Shown here piece by piece: positions 35,640 through 62,010 of a stretch of DNA of 64,000 nt. Each line of letters begins with the position of its first letter. Position 1 is the first letter of the stretch. The notes under the pieces are model-generated. The model saw only the letters and a list, made by a program, of their open reading frames with translations, was not told the origin of the DNA and did not search any database. The DNA comes from Glandiceps talaboti (Eukaryota; Hemichordata; Enteropneusta; Spengelidae), in assembly GCF_964340395.1 (NCBI RefSeq), contig NC_135566.1, positions 6,927,501-6,991,500 of the forward strand. The letters are read 5' to 3'. The position numbers were made by a program, and so were the translations under genes.

Positions 35640-36990
35640 ATCTGATGAGATGTGGTGATTTGTAGTGTCGCACGGCAGCTAAACGCATATCTTTCTAATA
35701 ATTCGCTATGTGAACAATTCCAGCCTGCCTACAAAAAAAATCACAATACTGAAAGAGCTCTTCTTAAAGTCCATGACGACATCTGCACTTCACTCGATGC
35801 TGGCAATAGTGTTCTTCTGGTTCTCCTCGATCTCTCAGCTTCCTTCGGCACCATGACATATTACTATCCAGATTATCTGACATTGGCATCACAGGTATTC
35901 CTTTGGAATGGTTCATATCTTACCATAACAGTTAATGGCATACTTTCTGCATCTCAACTTCTTCAGTTAGGTGTTCCACAAGGATCCGTACTAGGTCCTT
36001 TGCTTTTCTGTATTTACATCTCTCCGCTTGGTCAGCTAATCCGACAACATAATAACCTGAAATTCAACCTGTATGCAGACGATAACCAACTGTACCTCTC
36101 CTTTTCTCTGTCAGACTTATTACCTTCCGTCAAAATTATGGAAACTGCGGTTTGCCACATAAAATTGTGGATGACCGAGAATAAACTGAAGCTTAACAAT
36201 GCCAAAACAGAAGTGTTATATATATATATATATCAGATCTATATTCAGTCGCCTTCCATGCCCAATTGATAACATCTGTATTGGCTCAAGTACCATTCAA
36301 CTGACACAATCAGCATGTAATATTGGAGTCATAAATTTGATTGCCACCACTCATATCGGAAACACATATCCACTACATGCCGTTCAATCTATCACCACCT
36401 TCGCAAAATTGGCTACATTCGTCATTACCCCCTCCAAATCTACCCGTCAAAAACTGGTTCAAGTAATTCTCTCTTCCAAAAATCGACTATGGAAATGCAT
36501 TGTTTTATGGTATACCTAATGAACATTTAAAACCACTACAACACGCACAAAACACTGCAGCAAAGATCATCATGCGGGCCAAGAAGTACTTGATCACATA
36601 ACACCAATTATTATAGAGCTCAACTGGCTACCAGTGCAGGATAGAATCAAATTTAAGCTGTTATTGATCACTGACAAATCTATGAATGGTCTATCGCAAA
36701 CCTACATAGCTGACCTAATTCACTTGAAGCCAAATCCCAGGACACTCTGATTAACTGCCAAATATTTATTGCACGAACCCAAGTACAAACTGTTGCCGTA
36801 TGCGTGGGCGGGCATTCTCACGTGCTGCACTCCATCTATGGAATGCACTGCCATTGGAAATACGACAAAAACCAACAGCTAATGCCTTCAAAAAGAACTT
36901 AAAGACATATCTATTCTCCAGAGCATTCTAACTGTACAGCGCCTCTGAACTCTATGTACATTGTAGTGGAAACTGGCGCTTTATAAATTG
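35640..36990 (+). mobile_element. 5'-truncated L2/CR1-like LINE between the PIWI copies
   Basis: An open frame at 35652-36269 carries a non-LTR reverse transcriptase core, with GVPQGSVLGPLLFCIY and the catalytic FNLYADDNQLYL. Downstream frames continue the typical C-terminus through frameshifts and stops (HWLPV-like, then LWNALPLEIRQ-like, then KNLKTYLF). The 3' UTR reads ACTGGCGCTTTATAAATTG and ends in ATTG repeats. It lacks the endonuclease part and an intact frame, so it is a dead copy. Confidence 0.8.
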
Positions 36991-37036
36991 ATTGATTGAT
37001 TGATTGATTGGTTGGTTGGTTGGTTGGTTGGTTGGT

Positions 37037-37083
<47 letters not shown>

Positions 37084-37106
37084 TTGATTGATTGATTGAT
37101 TTATCG
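36989..37106. repeat. Compound (ATTG)(GTTG)(GCTG)(ATTG) tail of the LINE
   Basis: Four-base units at the LINE 3' end change in blocks: ATTG, GTTG, GCTG, then ATTG again. The 4 bp periodicity is continuous with the LINE tail, so it probably grew from it. Confidence 0.9.
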
Positions 37107-37361
37107 ATAAAGTTAGAAAAATCATTTAAATGTGTACACCCACATTGTTAGAGGTATGCTAACTATTCAGACAGACTTTCGACTACAATCTTCATTTTTA
37201 GGGTCCAATAACTATGCCATACACACAAAAAAACCAAAAAGAACAGTAGGGGAAGAACACCATATCTTCTATGAAGGCTTGTTATCATTTGACTTCCGAC
37301 AACAAAATATGGCTGTCATAGAGGCTGTGATAGTAATGCTTTTCTATGTTGTTGTTTTCAG

Positions 37362-37405
37362 TGTCGGAAGCGAACATCTGCATAGGATCAACCAGGTAAA
37401 TAAGT
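37362..37405 (+). other. 5' UTR segment of PIWI copy B after a spliced leader exon
   Basis: The acceptor GTTGTTTTCAG ends at 37361 and the start codon is at 37406. It matches copy A from CATCTGCATAGG onward. The upstream sequence is unrelated to copy A, so B may have its own promoter or a different leader exon. Confidence 0.6.
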
Positions 37406-53075
<15,670 letters not shown>

Positions 53076-53608
53076 ACATCACAAAAACAAAGAATTGAGA
53101 TGTTCTGAAACTACCTGGAAAGTATTACTAAACTAAAGTTGTTACATGTTTTACTGGGAAGACTTTTGTAGTCTGTATTGCCAGGATGGTCTGTGTCCAT
53201 AAACTTTTTACAATATTCAGGGATTTATTACGCTTTCTAGTTTGGTGTTGAGAAGATATATGAAAGACTGAAAGACAGTTTAAGTGTTAAAACGATACAA
53301 GTACACCGTACTTGAAAGTAAATCATGATATGATGTTTTAGAGGAGATAATTCATCAAAAGTCAGAGATTTAATTTTCTTGTGTTGATATTTTGGCTAAA
53401 TTGCAGATATATTTTCTCAGGGTGTCTGCAGAAGTATTTTTAGTAGTGGTAGTAGTAGTAGTTACTTTAACCTGCAGAGAACTGATCATTTGCAATTGGT
53501 TTATTTAATCACAGTTTTGGGGTGGGTTTTTTTGGCACTATCATTGCAAAGACAGGGCAAACTGTGCAAAATGCTGTCTTCTGATTCATAACATATGGAA
53601 ATCTTATA

Positions 53609-53614
53609 AATAAA
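53609..53614 (+). promoter_or_regulatory. Polyadenylation signal of PIWI copy B
   Basis: AATAAA, 534 bp after the stop codon, in a 3' UTR otherwise homologous to that of copy A. Confidence 0.55.
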
Positions 53615-53768
53615 AGATCTCGGATGAGAAAGTCTCACCACAGTCATTGAGTTTATGCCAAAAGACAAGTGTCCTGTATGAGTCAACAACAGAAATACAT
53701 TACACTTGAACAGTGACTAGGAAATACTGCATCTACAAAATGCAATGAAATTCACCCAAAATTATAAG

Positions 53769-53771
<3 letters not shown>

Positions 53772-53862
<91 letters not shown>
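53772..53862. repeat. (GA)n microsatellite
   Basis: About 45 GA units, then GACA/GATA-type repeats to 53925. It starts close to where similarity between the two PIWI loci ends. Confidence 0.95.
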
Positions 53863-53866
<4 letters not shown>

Positions 53867-53929
53867 AGGGGCAGATAGGAGGGAGAGAGACAGATAGATA
53901 GAGACACAGACAGACAGACAGAGACAATT

Positions 53930-54590
53930 TTTTAATTTACTCGGTATTAAAACGACCGCTCCTGAGGTTTAATTTATTTCAAATCTTGAGCAAAATATTT
54001 TGGGGCCCCTGTCAGACCACGAGAATTTTCATGCCCCCCCCCCCCCTTGAACCCTCCATTTTTCATGCCCATCTCCCTTCCGTAAATTCTGACTCCAGCC
54101 TAATAACGTCATTAATTTATATTGTGAGCATCCTTGAATAAAATATTAGCTCACAAGTGACTGTGACTCAGACCAGGCAGTAGTGCTATAGTGGTCTGAC
54201 ATTAGTAACATGCTCTGAGTTCCAATAATGATGAATATTTGTCATTCTACTTGTTGCCACCGTAAGTGACAGATGTATGAGTTCCGAGTATCCCGATTGA
54301 AATATTACTGTTAGATTTACCATTTATTTCTTGAACTTATAAATGCATCAACATGAATAAATGAAAAAAATACTTCCATAATAATCAAAAACTTTTAATA
54401 ATGCAACTATTGATAAGTAATTCCCAAAATATTAACAAACAACTTGGAAACACAAACACTATCCCCAAAAGTGATGGTATGTAAGACCTTTGTGTGTACA
54501 TATATCCCAAGTGTGAGATAATGAATTTATTTAAGTACACTGTACAGGTCATTACTTATGTAACAAAACGCATATGTACCCTGTTACATG
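53930..54590. other. Intergenic, no gene recognised
   Basis: Unique AT-rich sequence with a run of C at 54035-54047. It lies between the 3' ends of two convergent genes (PIWI B and the EHMT-like gene). Confidence 0.5.
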
Positions 54591-55290
54591 GCTCATCTTT
54601 GTGCAAGATTTGCATATTGTACTGTGTGATGGATGTTAGCATACAGATCCTGATCTTTGTGCAAGGTTTGCATATTGTACTGTGTGATGGATGTTAACAT
54701 ACAGATCCTGATCTTTGAGCAAGATTTGCATATTGTACTTTGTGATGGATGTTAACATACAGATCCTGATCTTTGAGCAAGATTTGCATATTGTACTGTG
54801 TGATGGATGTTAACATACAGATCCTGATCTTTGAGCAAGATTTGCATATTGTACTGTGTGATGGATGTTAACATACAGATCCTGATCTTTGTGCAAGATT
54901 TGCATATTGTACTTTGTGATGGATGTTAACATACAGATCCTGATCTTTGTGCAAGGTTTGCATATTGTACTGTGATGTTTGTTAACATACAGATCCTCAT
55001 CTTTGTGCAAGGTTTGCATATTGTACTGTGTGATGGATGTTAACATACAGATCCTGATCTTTGTGCAAGATTTGCATATTGTACTGTGTGATGGATGTTA
55101 GCATAAGGATCTTGATCTTTGTGCAAGATTTGCATATTGTACTGTGTGATGTTTGTTACCATACAGATCCTAATCTTTGTGCAAGATTTGCATATTGTAC
55201 TGTGTGATGGATGTTAGCATAAGGATCCTGATCTTTGTGCAAGGTTTGCATATTGTACTGTGTGATGGATGTTAGCACATAGATCCTGAT
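54590..55290. repeat. 58 bp minisatellite, about 12 copies
   Basis: The unit contains GATGGATGTTAACATACAGA, then TCCTGATCTTTGTGCAAGA and TTTGCATATTGTACTGTGT. Variants include GTTAGC/GTTAAC and CAAGAT/CAAGGT. The array fills much of the gap between PIWI B and the EHMT-like gene. Confidence 0.95.
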
Positions 55291-55503
55291 CAATTATGTT
55301 CAGTCACATTAGGCATAAAGATTGAAAACTTTCAACCCTATTTTTAAATATCAAAGAAACACAACTTCAATTTAGTAGTAAAAACAGATTAACACTTAAA
55401 ACAGACAATTTTCAAATGTTAAAATAGTTATCAAAAATAGATGTCTTTTAACTATAGACGTGAAAGTTCTGTTATTGATATTACTCGTCGTCTTCGCTTC
55501 ATG

Positions 55504-58500
55504 TTACAAAGCAATGGTTTGGTATTGACACTTTGTGGAGCCACACTGACAAGTGTGGCGTTTATTCTGTACTCTCCAATATTTCTCACCATAGTTAAAC
55601 CTGTAATACAAAGTAGATTTGTGACATCACTAAGGATTATACTGGTTGAGACATGAAGCAGTTAATATTGAACACATATTGCCTGGCCTACATTCGGGCT
55701 ATAGCACCCGTTTATTACACCCGAGGGACTGTGAGTTACCAGAATCACATGCTATTGCCGAGGGAAATAGCATGTGATTCTGGTAACTCACAGTCACGAG
55801 GGGGTAATGAAGGGGTGCTATAGCCCGAATGTAGGCCAGGCAATATGTGTTTTATAATATACCTCATGCTGTGAACTCACGGTGGCAGACGACATCGTCA
55901 GACGCTGCCATTTTGACCTGCTGTGAACGTGCGGTGGTCACGTGACCATGTAAAAGTTGATGGGACTATTTCCCTAGGGAAATAGTCATTCTATTTTCCT
56001 ATCACGTGACTGATTCTAGCGAATCATGGCACAGCATTATCACTAGGTATATTATAATTATATCTATTGGTCCCAAGGATGTTCATCAGGACTCCCTGAC
56101 TTTGGCAAACTGATTTCCGTACCACACACACACACAGACACACACACATACATGCATACATACATACATACATACATACATACATACATGCACGCACGCA
56201 TGCATGCACACATATTATTATACACATACATATTATTATACACATACATATATACATACATACGTCCATATCTATGTACGCACACACATACACATGCAAG
56301 CACACACATAAATACATACATACATACATGCATGCAAGCACACACGCACACACACATACACGCAAACATATAGGAAAACATTTAATATTTTTAAAATTTG
56401 CAAATTGGACCAGTTCTATAATTGAACACTTACATTCATCCTCTTAGGATGCATTTCAAACTTAACCTATCTCTGAAAACAAATAAATTCTTAAAGTAAC
56501 ATTCAAAATGGTAAGTGTGAGAATTTCCACCAAAAGAGGAAACTTAAAAATTGTAAGAACAGATTTATCATACCCTAACTGTTCATAAGGTGCAATGTCC
56601 TTCTTAGCAAACATTGCTATTCTTGGACATCTTAAATCCTGATGTTCAATGTACACTTCAACAGGTACTATGTTTGGGTCACAACGATGGTTTATAAAGC
56701 GACTGACGTTTCCATAGTAATGACCATCTAGACAGAACACACTGTGATCCTGTTGGCAAAATATAATAACTTAAGATTGAATGCTAAGGGAGTGTACATT
56801 TTTAATTTCCAGGGGGAGGCCGGAGGATTTCTAATGAAGCAAGGGATTTTTATTGGTGGCCCCCCTACAAAAACTGGTATAAATTATCTGCCCCCCCCCC
56901 CCTAAGACTTCTTGTTTTTATTTCATGGCCCCCCCTGAAACCACTAACAAAAATACGCACAGATGAAACACAGATACAGCAACACATAGATTTGCCAGCA
57001 GTTGCTACATGTATTAACTTATTCCATATTTATACTTACTTCAGAATTGAACCAGTGCACAAAGTTGTTGAATCATGGACACTCATAAAATCACAAATAA
57101 AGACTATTATAAGTTAAATTGGCTGACAGGATGTCTACTTACAACTGAGGGGTGACAGAATAGACTACTGGTCTGGCTACACTTTTTCTTGGATTTTTAG
57201 CCCATCACTGACATAAATAAATTAGCAAATAAATGAACAAGTAAATATATATATATATTACTTATTTATCAGTTTTGCAAAATTGCACCATGAGGAAACT
57301 TTTTTCCATGTGAACATATTCAAATTTTAGGATTAATTTGCAGTGGTTGGTCACACAATCATTTATTATTAATTTAAACACTTCATAAATTACACATTTT
57401 AGAAACATTTTTAATTGCAGTGCAAATGGAAAACATGTTATTTAAGATTGAAATACATATTAAGACCCTTCCTATATTATAGTATTCATATTATCTCTAC
57501 GCAAAATATAAAACACTTCTGGAATATATTTCATGAGACTTTAGTAAACTGATGCGCTGAGGGGGGGGGGGGGGGGGGGGCAGTACATGTATCACTTCAA
57601 AGGGTTGAATAATATTTTTATGAATGCATGGCTTGTTATGAATACATTAAATGATGAAGCTGCTATTTCTCGTTTTGCTGAGAAATATATTGTCAGTGTG
57701 AACAGTGTTAAAAACTACATTGAACATTTGAGAAATTTGGAGAGGATGAAAAACATTAGATCCAGACATCGGTCAGAGGTACAGAAGAAAAGAGAAAACA
57801 AGAATTATAATGACTATGACTGGTTGCAGTTATTCATAAGTGGAACTCTAGAAAAACTGAACGTAAAAGAGCCAGATAAATATCTAGACAAGCATAAATT
57901 GCCAAAATATAGAAAATTAAAAAGGAGAAAAAGTAGACATAATATCAACGCACATACTTGGAACACCTGAATTTAGGTCAAGAAAAGTGACTGCAAATGA
58001 ACTTCAAACTACAACTACAGACATCAGTGATACAAATAGTAGTGACTCTGAAAGTGAAAATGCTATAATAGGTGTTATAGACAGTGATGATTGTTTTTCT
58101 GATAACTCTGAAACTTCAAGCACGGCTGATATCTCAGACAGTGATTGTGATGAAACAAGTCCTACAGAATTTCATGGGAAAGTTACCTTGAGAAGTGGCA
58201 GAGTCGCCGGTCAATTTTTGTTTCACTGAATACAAATATTGTGATTTAATAGGTTTGTGCACTGTTTTATCATCAATCCATGTTAAATGCTACTTCTGTA
58301 GGACATTGTGCACAGTCAAGTGTTGGGTTTTGCCTATATTTTATTTTATATACATATCTGGCACTTGTCCATCCTGACATTCAGGTTTAGGGGTTTTTTT
58401 TGTGGCCCCCCCTAACAAATAGTGAAATTTTTGTTTAGCCCCCCCTAATTTTTCTTGAGAAAAATTGGTGGCCCCCCCTGAAAATCCTCCGGCCCCCCCC

Positions 58501-61500
58501 CCTGGAAGTTAAAACTGTACACTCCCTAACAACAGTTTCACTGTTTGTCACTGTTTATCAATAACCAGAACAACAGATTTATTGGAAGGCTTGCATGTGA
58601 TTGAAGATTTCAGCCATTTCTACTATTACAAAACCTAATATGCATATCAGATTTCCCTTCTGAAGAAGATACCCTTTTTCCAATTATCAAAGTACCTTGG
58701 CAATAGGCCAAAGAGATTTTGACTTTGAATAAAACAAGCAAACAAACAAACAATGAGTTTGTTGAATAAACAAACATCAGTCCAACTACTGAGAACGCGC
58801 ACTTCTTGGGGAGACTAGAACTTGAGGAGATAGGTATCAGTTTGGTGTAAAATGACAAGATCTGGCTCCCAATGAGGTTGAATTTAAACCTCTTAATTCT
58901 ATATTTCGATCCTGCACAAGGGACCTTCATCATGAAGAGGTAAAAGAAGTTCAGTACTGCTTGCTGGGCTGAACCAAAAAAACAATTTATGAAGGGCATT
59001 GATTTTGCATGGACACATTTACCGGTCAATAGAAAATAGCATGTTTTACACTGAAGGGAATAAGCACTTAGGAGGCATGAATATTCATTTTTTTCCACCA
59101 CAAATACATTACTTCTGCAGACTCCCACTATACATTGGCTAACAGCAAAGATACCTTATATAAAAGATTTCAACTTGATGTTTCTCTGAAATCACAATTA
59201 ATTGTAAGTGATGCAAAATCATTAAATGACTCTCCAGAACCCATAGTTTATGAAAACTGGGTGTTCCCCATTAATAAGAATCCTTTTCTGTGACTTTCAT
59301 TGTTCTACAACATGTTTATACTACCTTACTCTCGAGGTCAAAGAGATAATTATCTGGTCTACCATCTGCCTGTTCACTAGTTATCATCTCACCAACATAC
59401 CTGTAAATTCATGTATAATTAGAAGTTCATTTAATCATTGTCAAAATGGCAGAAACACTTGAAGAGCCCCTGATATTACTTTAATACATCATTTATGAAA
59501 GGGACCGTGTCCATGCCATTGTATACTAAAGACGATCCTTGACATGTCATTTGAAAGTGGCACAAGCTAAGTTGGTAAGCTTTTGTGCTCAAGTGAAAAT
59601 AGTTGAACAAATTCTTGATTAACCTACTCTACTTAATGTTGATAATTGAAGGTAAACAAATTTGTCAGCAAGTGGAAAGAAAAACATCTTGATTTTATGG
59701 ATTCAAAAATAAAACTATACAGATCCTGGAATATTCACGAAGAAGCATGCGCTAAAAGACGCAAAACACTATTATTAACTATGGAAAATGTGTTAATCGA
59801 CAAGCTGAAACTTTTGTTGTTATATTTGATGTTGTAGCATGTGGATATAATCACCCTGTAATCAAGATCATGTAAGCCTGAATGAGGTCGAATGTGTTGC
59901 CACTTGAGGAAAACTTGCTATCAGAAACACCACCCTACTGTGAGTGTAATTATATCAGTGTTCTTTGAAAGCTTCTATCAACATGTTGCAATAATACTAT
60001 TATTTGAGTCTGCTCCCCAATAGTTGATTGTATGTACAAATTACATGCCTCTATCAGAACAGTCGAACATTTCTGTTTATACATGTACTTACTCACAGAT
60101 GTAAGATCCCTTGGGGATATATTCTGCGGTACGAACACCCCATCCTATATTCCTTGTTCTGAACACTTGTAGCTGGTATCGCATACCTTTCTGGACAACT
60201 CGATTATGACATTTAGTTATCCAGCATTTACAGCGACGATTGCATTCAAAGATGATTGGAGGTTGCTTGAAATTAAAACTGGCTTTAAGTTTACCATCCT
60301 GGTAATGTAAAATTATCAGAAACAATTCATGTGTTTTTACATATAAATATTGAAACTGCCTTGAGGTCAATTTATGTTGGGCAAAATGCAAAACAATTTG
60401 CATATATATCTCAACAGAAATGTCAACATTGACAATTTGGATATGGAAACACTTGAGTGAATTCACTGTACATGATAGCTCCAATGATTTTGTACAAAAG
60501 AGCTACAAAATAGCTGTTTTTTAGTCATTTTCATCGCACCATGTGTATGCCTGCCCTCGTGTCTTACCAGGGTAGATTATGACGAGAAATCAGCTGTTGA
60601 TGTGAAGAGACTATATAGATGCATGTTCAGATGAACAGGAGGAATTTTTTCTATTATTTCTATTATAGCACCTCCAGTTTGGGTCACTGGACATCTGCTA
60701 ACAGTGGGCATAGTCACCTTTCAAAGTTTCATGGCAGGAATTAAAACACTTTTGTAACTTGCCTCATCATACCAACACTGGTTACTGTTAACAACACAGG
60801 TACATCTAACTCACCTCATCATACCAACACTGCTTACTGTTAATAACACAGGTGTGCCTAACTCACCTCATCATACCAACACTGCTTACTGTTAACAGCA
60901 CAGGTGTGCCTAACTCACCTTATCATACCAACACTGCTTACAGCACAGGTGTGCCTAACTCACCTCATCATACCAACACTGCTTACTGTTAACAGCACAG
61001 GTGTGCCTAACTCACCTCATCATACCAACACTGCTTACTGTTAACAACACAGGTGCATCTAACTCACCTCATCATACCAACACTGCTTACTGTTAACAGC
61101 ACAGGTGTGCCTAACTCACCTCATCATACCAACACTGCTTACTGTTAACAGCACAGGTGCAGATACTGATAGAACTACAGTCACCATTACAGTCACAGGC
61201 GCAAAGATGGTTAATGGTATTATGAATATACAGAGGCTGTGTCAAACAGGATTCAACAATGTACACAAAGTCATCAGGTGGTGGAGTCAGGTCTATCTGG
61301 TTGTATACAGGAATTGGTAACCTCTCTCTTCCACGTGACAAGTCCCTTTCAACAATAATATGTGCATTTAATGACAAACATGGTCACTGTTTGCCATAAA
61401 AGTCAAGGTCATAAAATTGAGTGACATGCGTAAGAACCCTGGTGTCTGACATTGGTGCCAATATTATTTGGTTGAAATTGAGTTAGGGTGTATGAGATAT

Positions 61501-61524
61501 GGCTAATCATGGATGGACACAAGC

Positions 61525-61567
<43 letters not shown>

Positions 61568-62002
61568 CACATGCATGCATACACACAAACGCACACACAC
61601 ACACACACACACACAGATATAGGCCATTCCTTTAACCCCTCCAGGACTGTGCCAATTGGGGTTAAAATACACAAAGGCTCAAAAGAACATGCTATGTTGA
61701 GTCTCTTGGTGGCTTACAGACAAAAGCTTGAGCTCTTGCTGTGCCTAAATTTATTAGATCCATTCAGAAGCAACTTTCCAAAAAATGTGTTGTGGAACAA
61801 CTTTCAATTGAAGTAATATGAGGATAAGTTTCCATACAAGACCCTTTCCAATAGGGCACTTTTCTTCGACATAGCTTCTATGTTACCTTACATGTAGTGT
61901 CTTGTAAATTACCTGATTAATAGATGGCCAAATTACTTACCTGTTGATGGCCATACTTTTTCTGAGGCCACCAAATGAAAACTGTGAACTATTTTGGAAC
62001 AT
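55504..62002 (-). CDS. EHMT1-like: EHMT (G9a/GLP)-like histone H3K9 methyltransferase, compact form
   Basis: Predicted nuclear SAM-dependent H3 lysine 9 methyltransferase. Minus-strand exons: 61941-62002 (tentative first), 61120-61345 (5' edge tentative), 60093-60298, 59325-59400, 56574-56749, 55504-55600. Phases join to about 280 residues. The pre-SET has the EHMT cysteine pattern (CDCNGDC, CTC, then [17 protein letters not shown]). The SET has [26 protein letters not shown] and QLGFNYG. The post-SET is CQCGSTKC, and the protein ends QTIAL. EHMT affinity rather than SUV39 or SETMAR rests on YLFDLESK, the HYYGN spacing and [14 protein letters not shown]. Vertebrate EHMT1/2 exceed 1000 residues with ankyrin repeats. 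None is seen here, but exons beyond 64000 cannot be excluded. The FDYG motif reads FNYG. The last four exons are secure, the first two less so. Confidence 0.85.
55671..55851. repeat. Long near-perfect hairpin in the last intron of the EHMT-like gene
   Basis: Arms of about 85 bp. AACACATATTGCCTGGCCTA at 55671 is mirrored by TAGGCCAGGCAATATGTGTT ending at 55851, with a loop near GCCGAGGG. A second palindrome, GACTATTTCCCTAGGG and its mirror, lies at about 55966-55989. Likely a palindromic MITE. It starts about 70 bp upstream of the last exon's acceptor and is transcribed with the gene. Confidence 0.85.
56126..56375. repeat. (CACA/CATA)n imperfect repeats
   Basis: CA, CATA and GCACA arrays in the last intron of the EHMT-like gene. 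They generate spurious His/Thr and Cys/Val/Met frames on both strands. Confidence 0.9.
56788..58526 (+). mobile_element. DNA transposon of 1.74 kb with TIRs and TAA duplications
   Basis: Both ends begin GGGAGTGTACA. The inverted similarity continues through TTCCAGGGGG and GGCCGGAGGATTT for about 45 bp. TAA flanks both ends (56785-56787 and 58527-58529), a 3 bp target duplication compatible with PIF/Harbinger preference (TWA). It sits in the EHMT-like intron between exons 59325-59400 and 56574-56749. No DDE transposase frame is seen, only the ORF remnant at 57587-58229. Confidence 0.75.
57587..58229 (+). pseudogene. Broken ORF inside the DNA transposon (lysine-rich, SAP-like tail)
   Basis: Two adjacent frames, 57587-57970 and 57987-58229, look like one protein split by a frameshift near 57950. 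The first part is basic and probably coiled, ending in a segment with [20 protein letters not shown] and DKYLDKHKL. That pattern resembles SAP-like helices seen at the ends of proteins carried by invertebrate transposons. The second part is acidic, Ser/Asp-rich. No catalytic motif is visible. The function is unknown and I do not recognise the family with certainty. Confidence 0.5.
59035..59280. repeat. MITE-like repeat related to 15081-15370
   Basis: Shares CATGTTTTACACTGAAGGGA, AGCAAAGATACCTTATA, TTGATGTTTCTCTGAAATC and AATGACTCTCCAGAACCC in the same order as the STYXL1 intron copy. It ends about 45 bp before exon 59325-59400 of the EHMT-like gene. Confidence 0.65.
60755..61160. repeat. 52 bp tandem repeat spanning an exon end and its 5' splice site
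   Basis: About eight copies of a unit that on the minus strand reads CAGCACAGG-complementary exon sequence ending GGTATGATGAG, then the donor GTGAGTTAGG. The top copy (to 61160) is the real 3' end of the pre-SET exon. The others lie downstream in the intron, each with its own exon-like 40 bp and GTGAG donor. One copy (about 60905-60950) is shortened. The unit is not a multiple of three, and read-through meets TAG in the donor region. Confidence 0.9.
61526..61616. repeat. (GACA)n and (CA)n microsatellites
   Basis: GACA units at 61526-61567 followed by a CA array at about 61590-61615, upstream of the pre-SET exon of the EHMT-like gene. Confidence 0.95.
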
Positions 62003-62010
62003 TCTTCTAT
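61941..62010 (-). other. Candidate first coding exon of the EHMT-like gene
   Basis: On the minus strand a good acceptor (TTTAGTTTTCAG) and a strong donor (CAACAG|GTAAGTAATT) bound 70 nt. In one frame it starts Met at 62002 and ends in AG, the phase needed to join G-GAC at 61345 and give an Arg before [10 protein letters not shown]. In human EHMT an Arg precedes the equivalent DIARG. The encoded residues ([12 protein letters not shown] and on) match nothing I know, so this is a model, not a recognition. Confidence 0.4.

Noticed and set aside
58610-59128. Minus-strand open frame of 172 codons
   Set aside because: It overlaps a MITE-like repeat and intron sequence of the EHMT-like gene, and no domain is recognised. 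A stretch resembling the ends of Penelope-type elements was too weak to call.
61366-61388. Acceptor GCAAACAG as the 5' edge of the pre-SET exon of the EHMT-like gene
   Set aside because: Entering the required frame from this AG meets TGA in the first codon, so the weaker AG at 61346-61347 was preferred.
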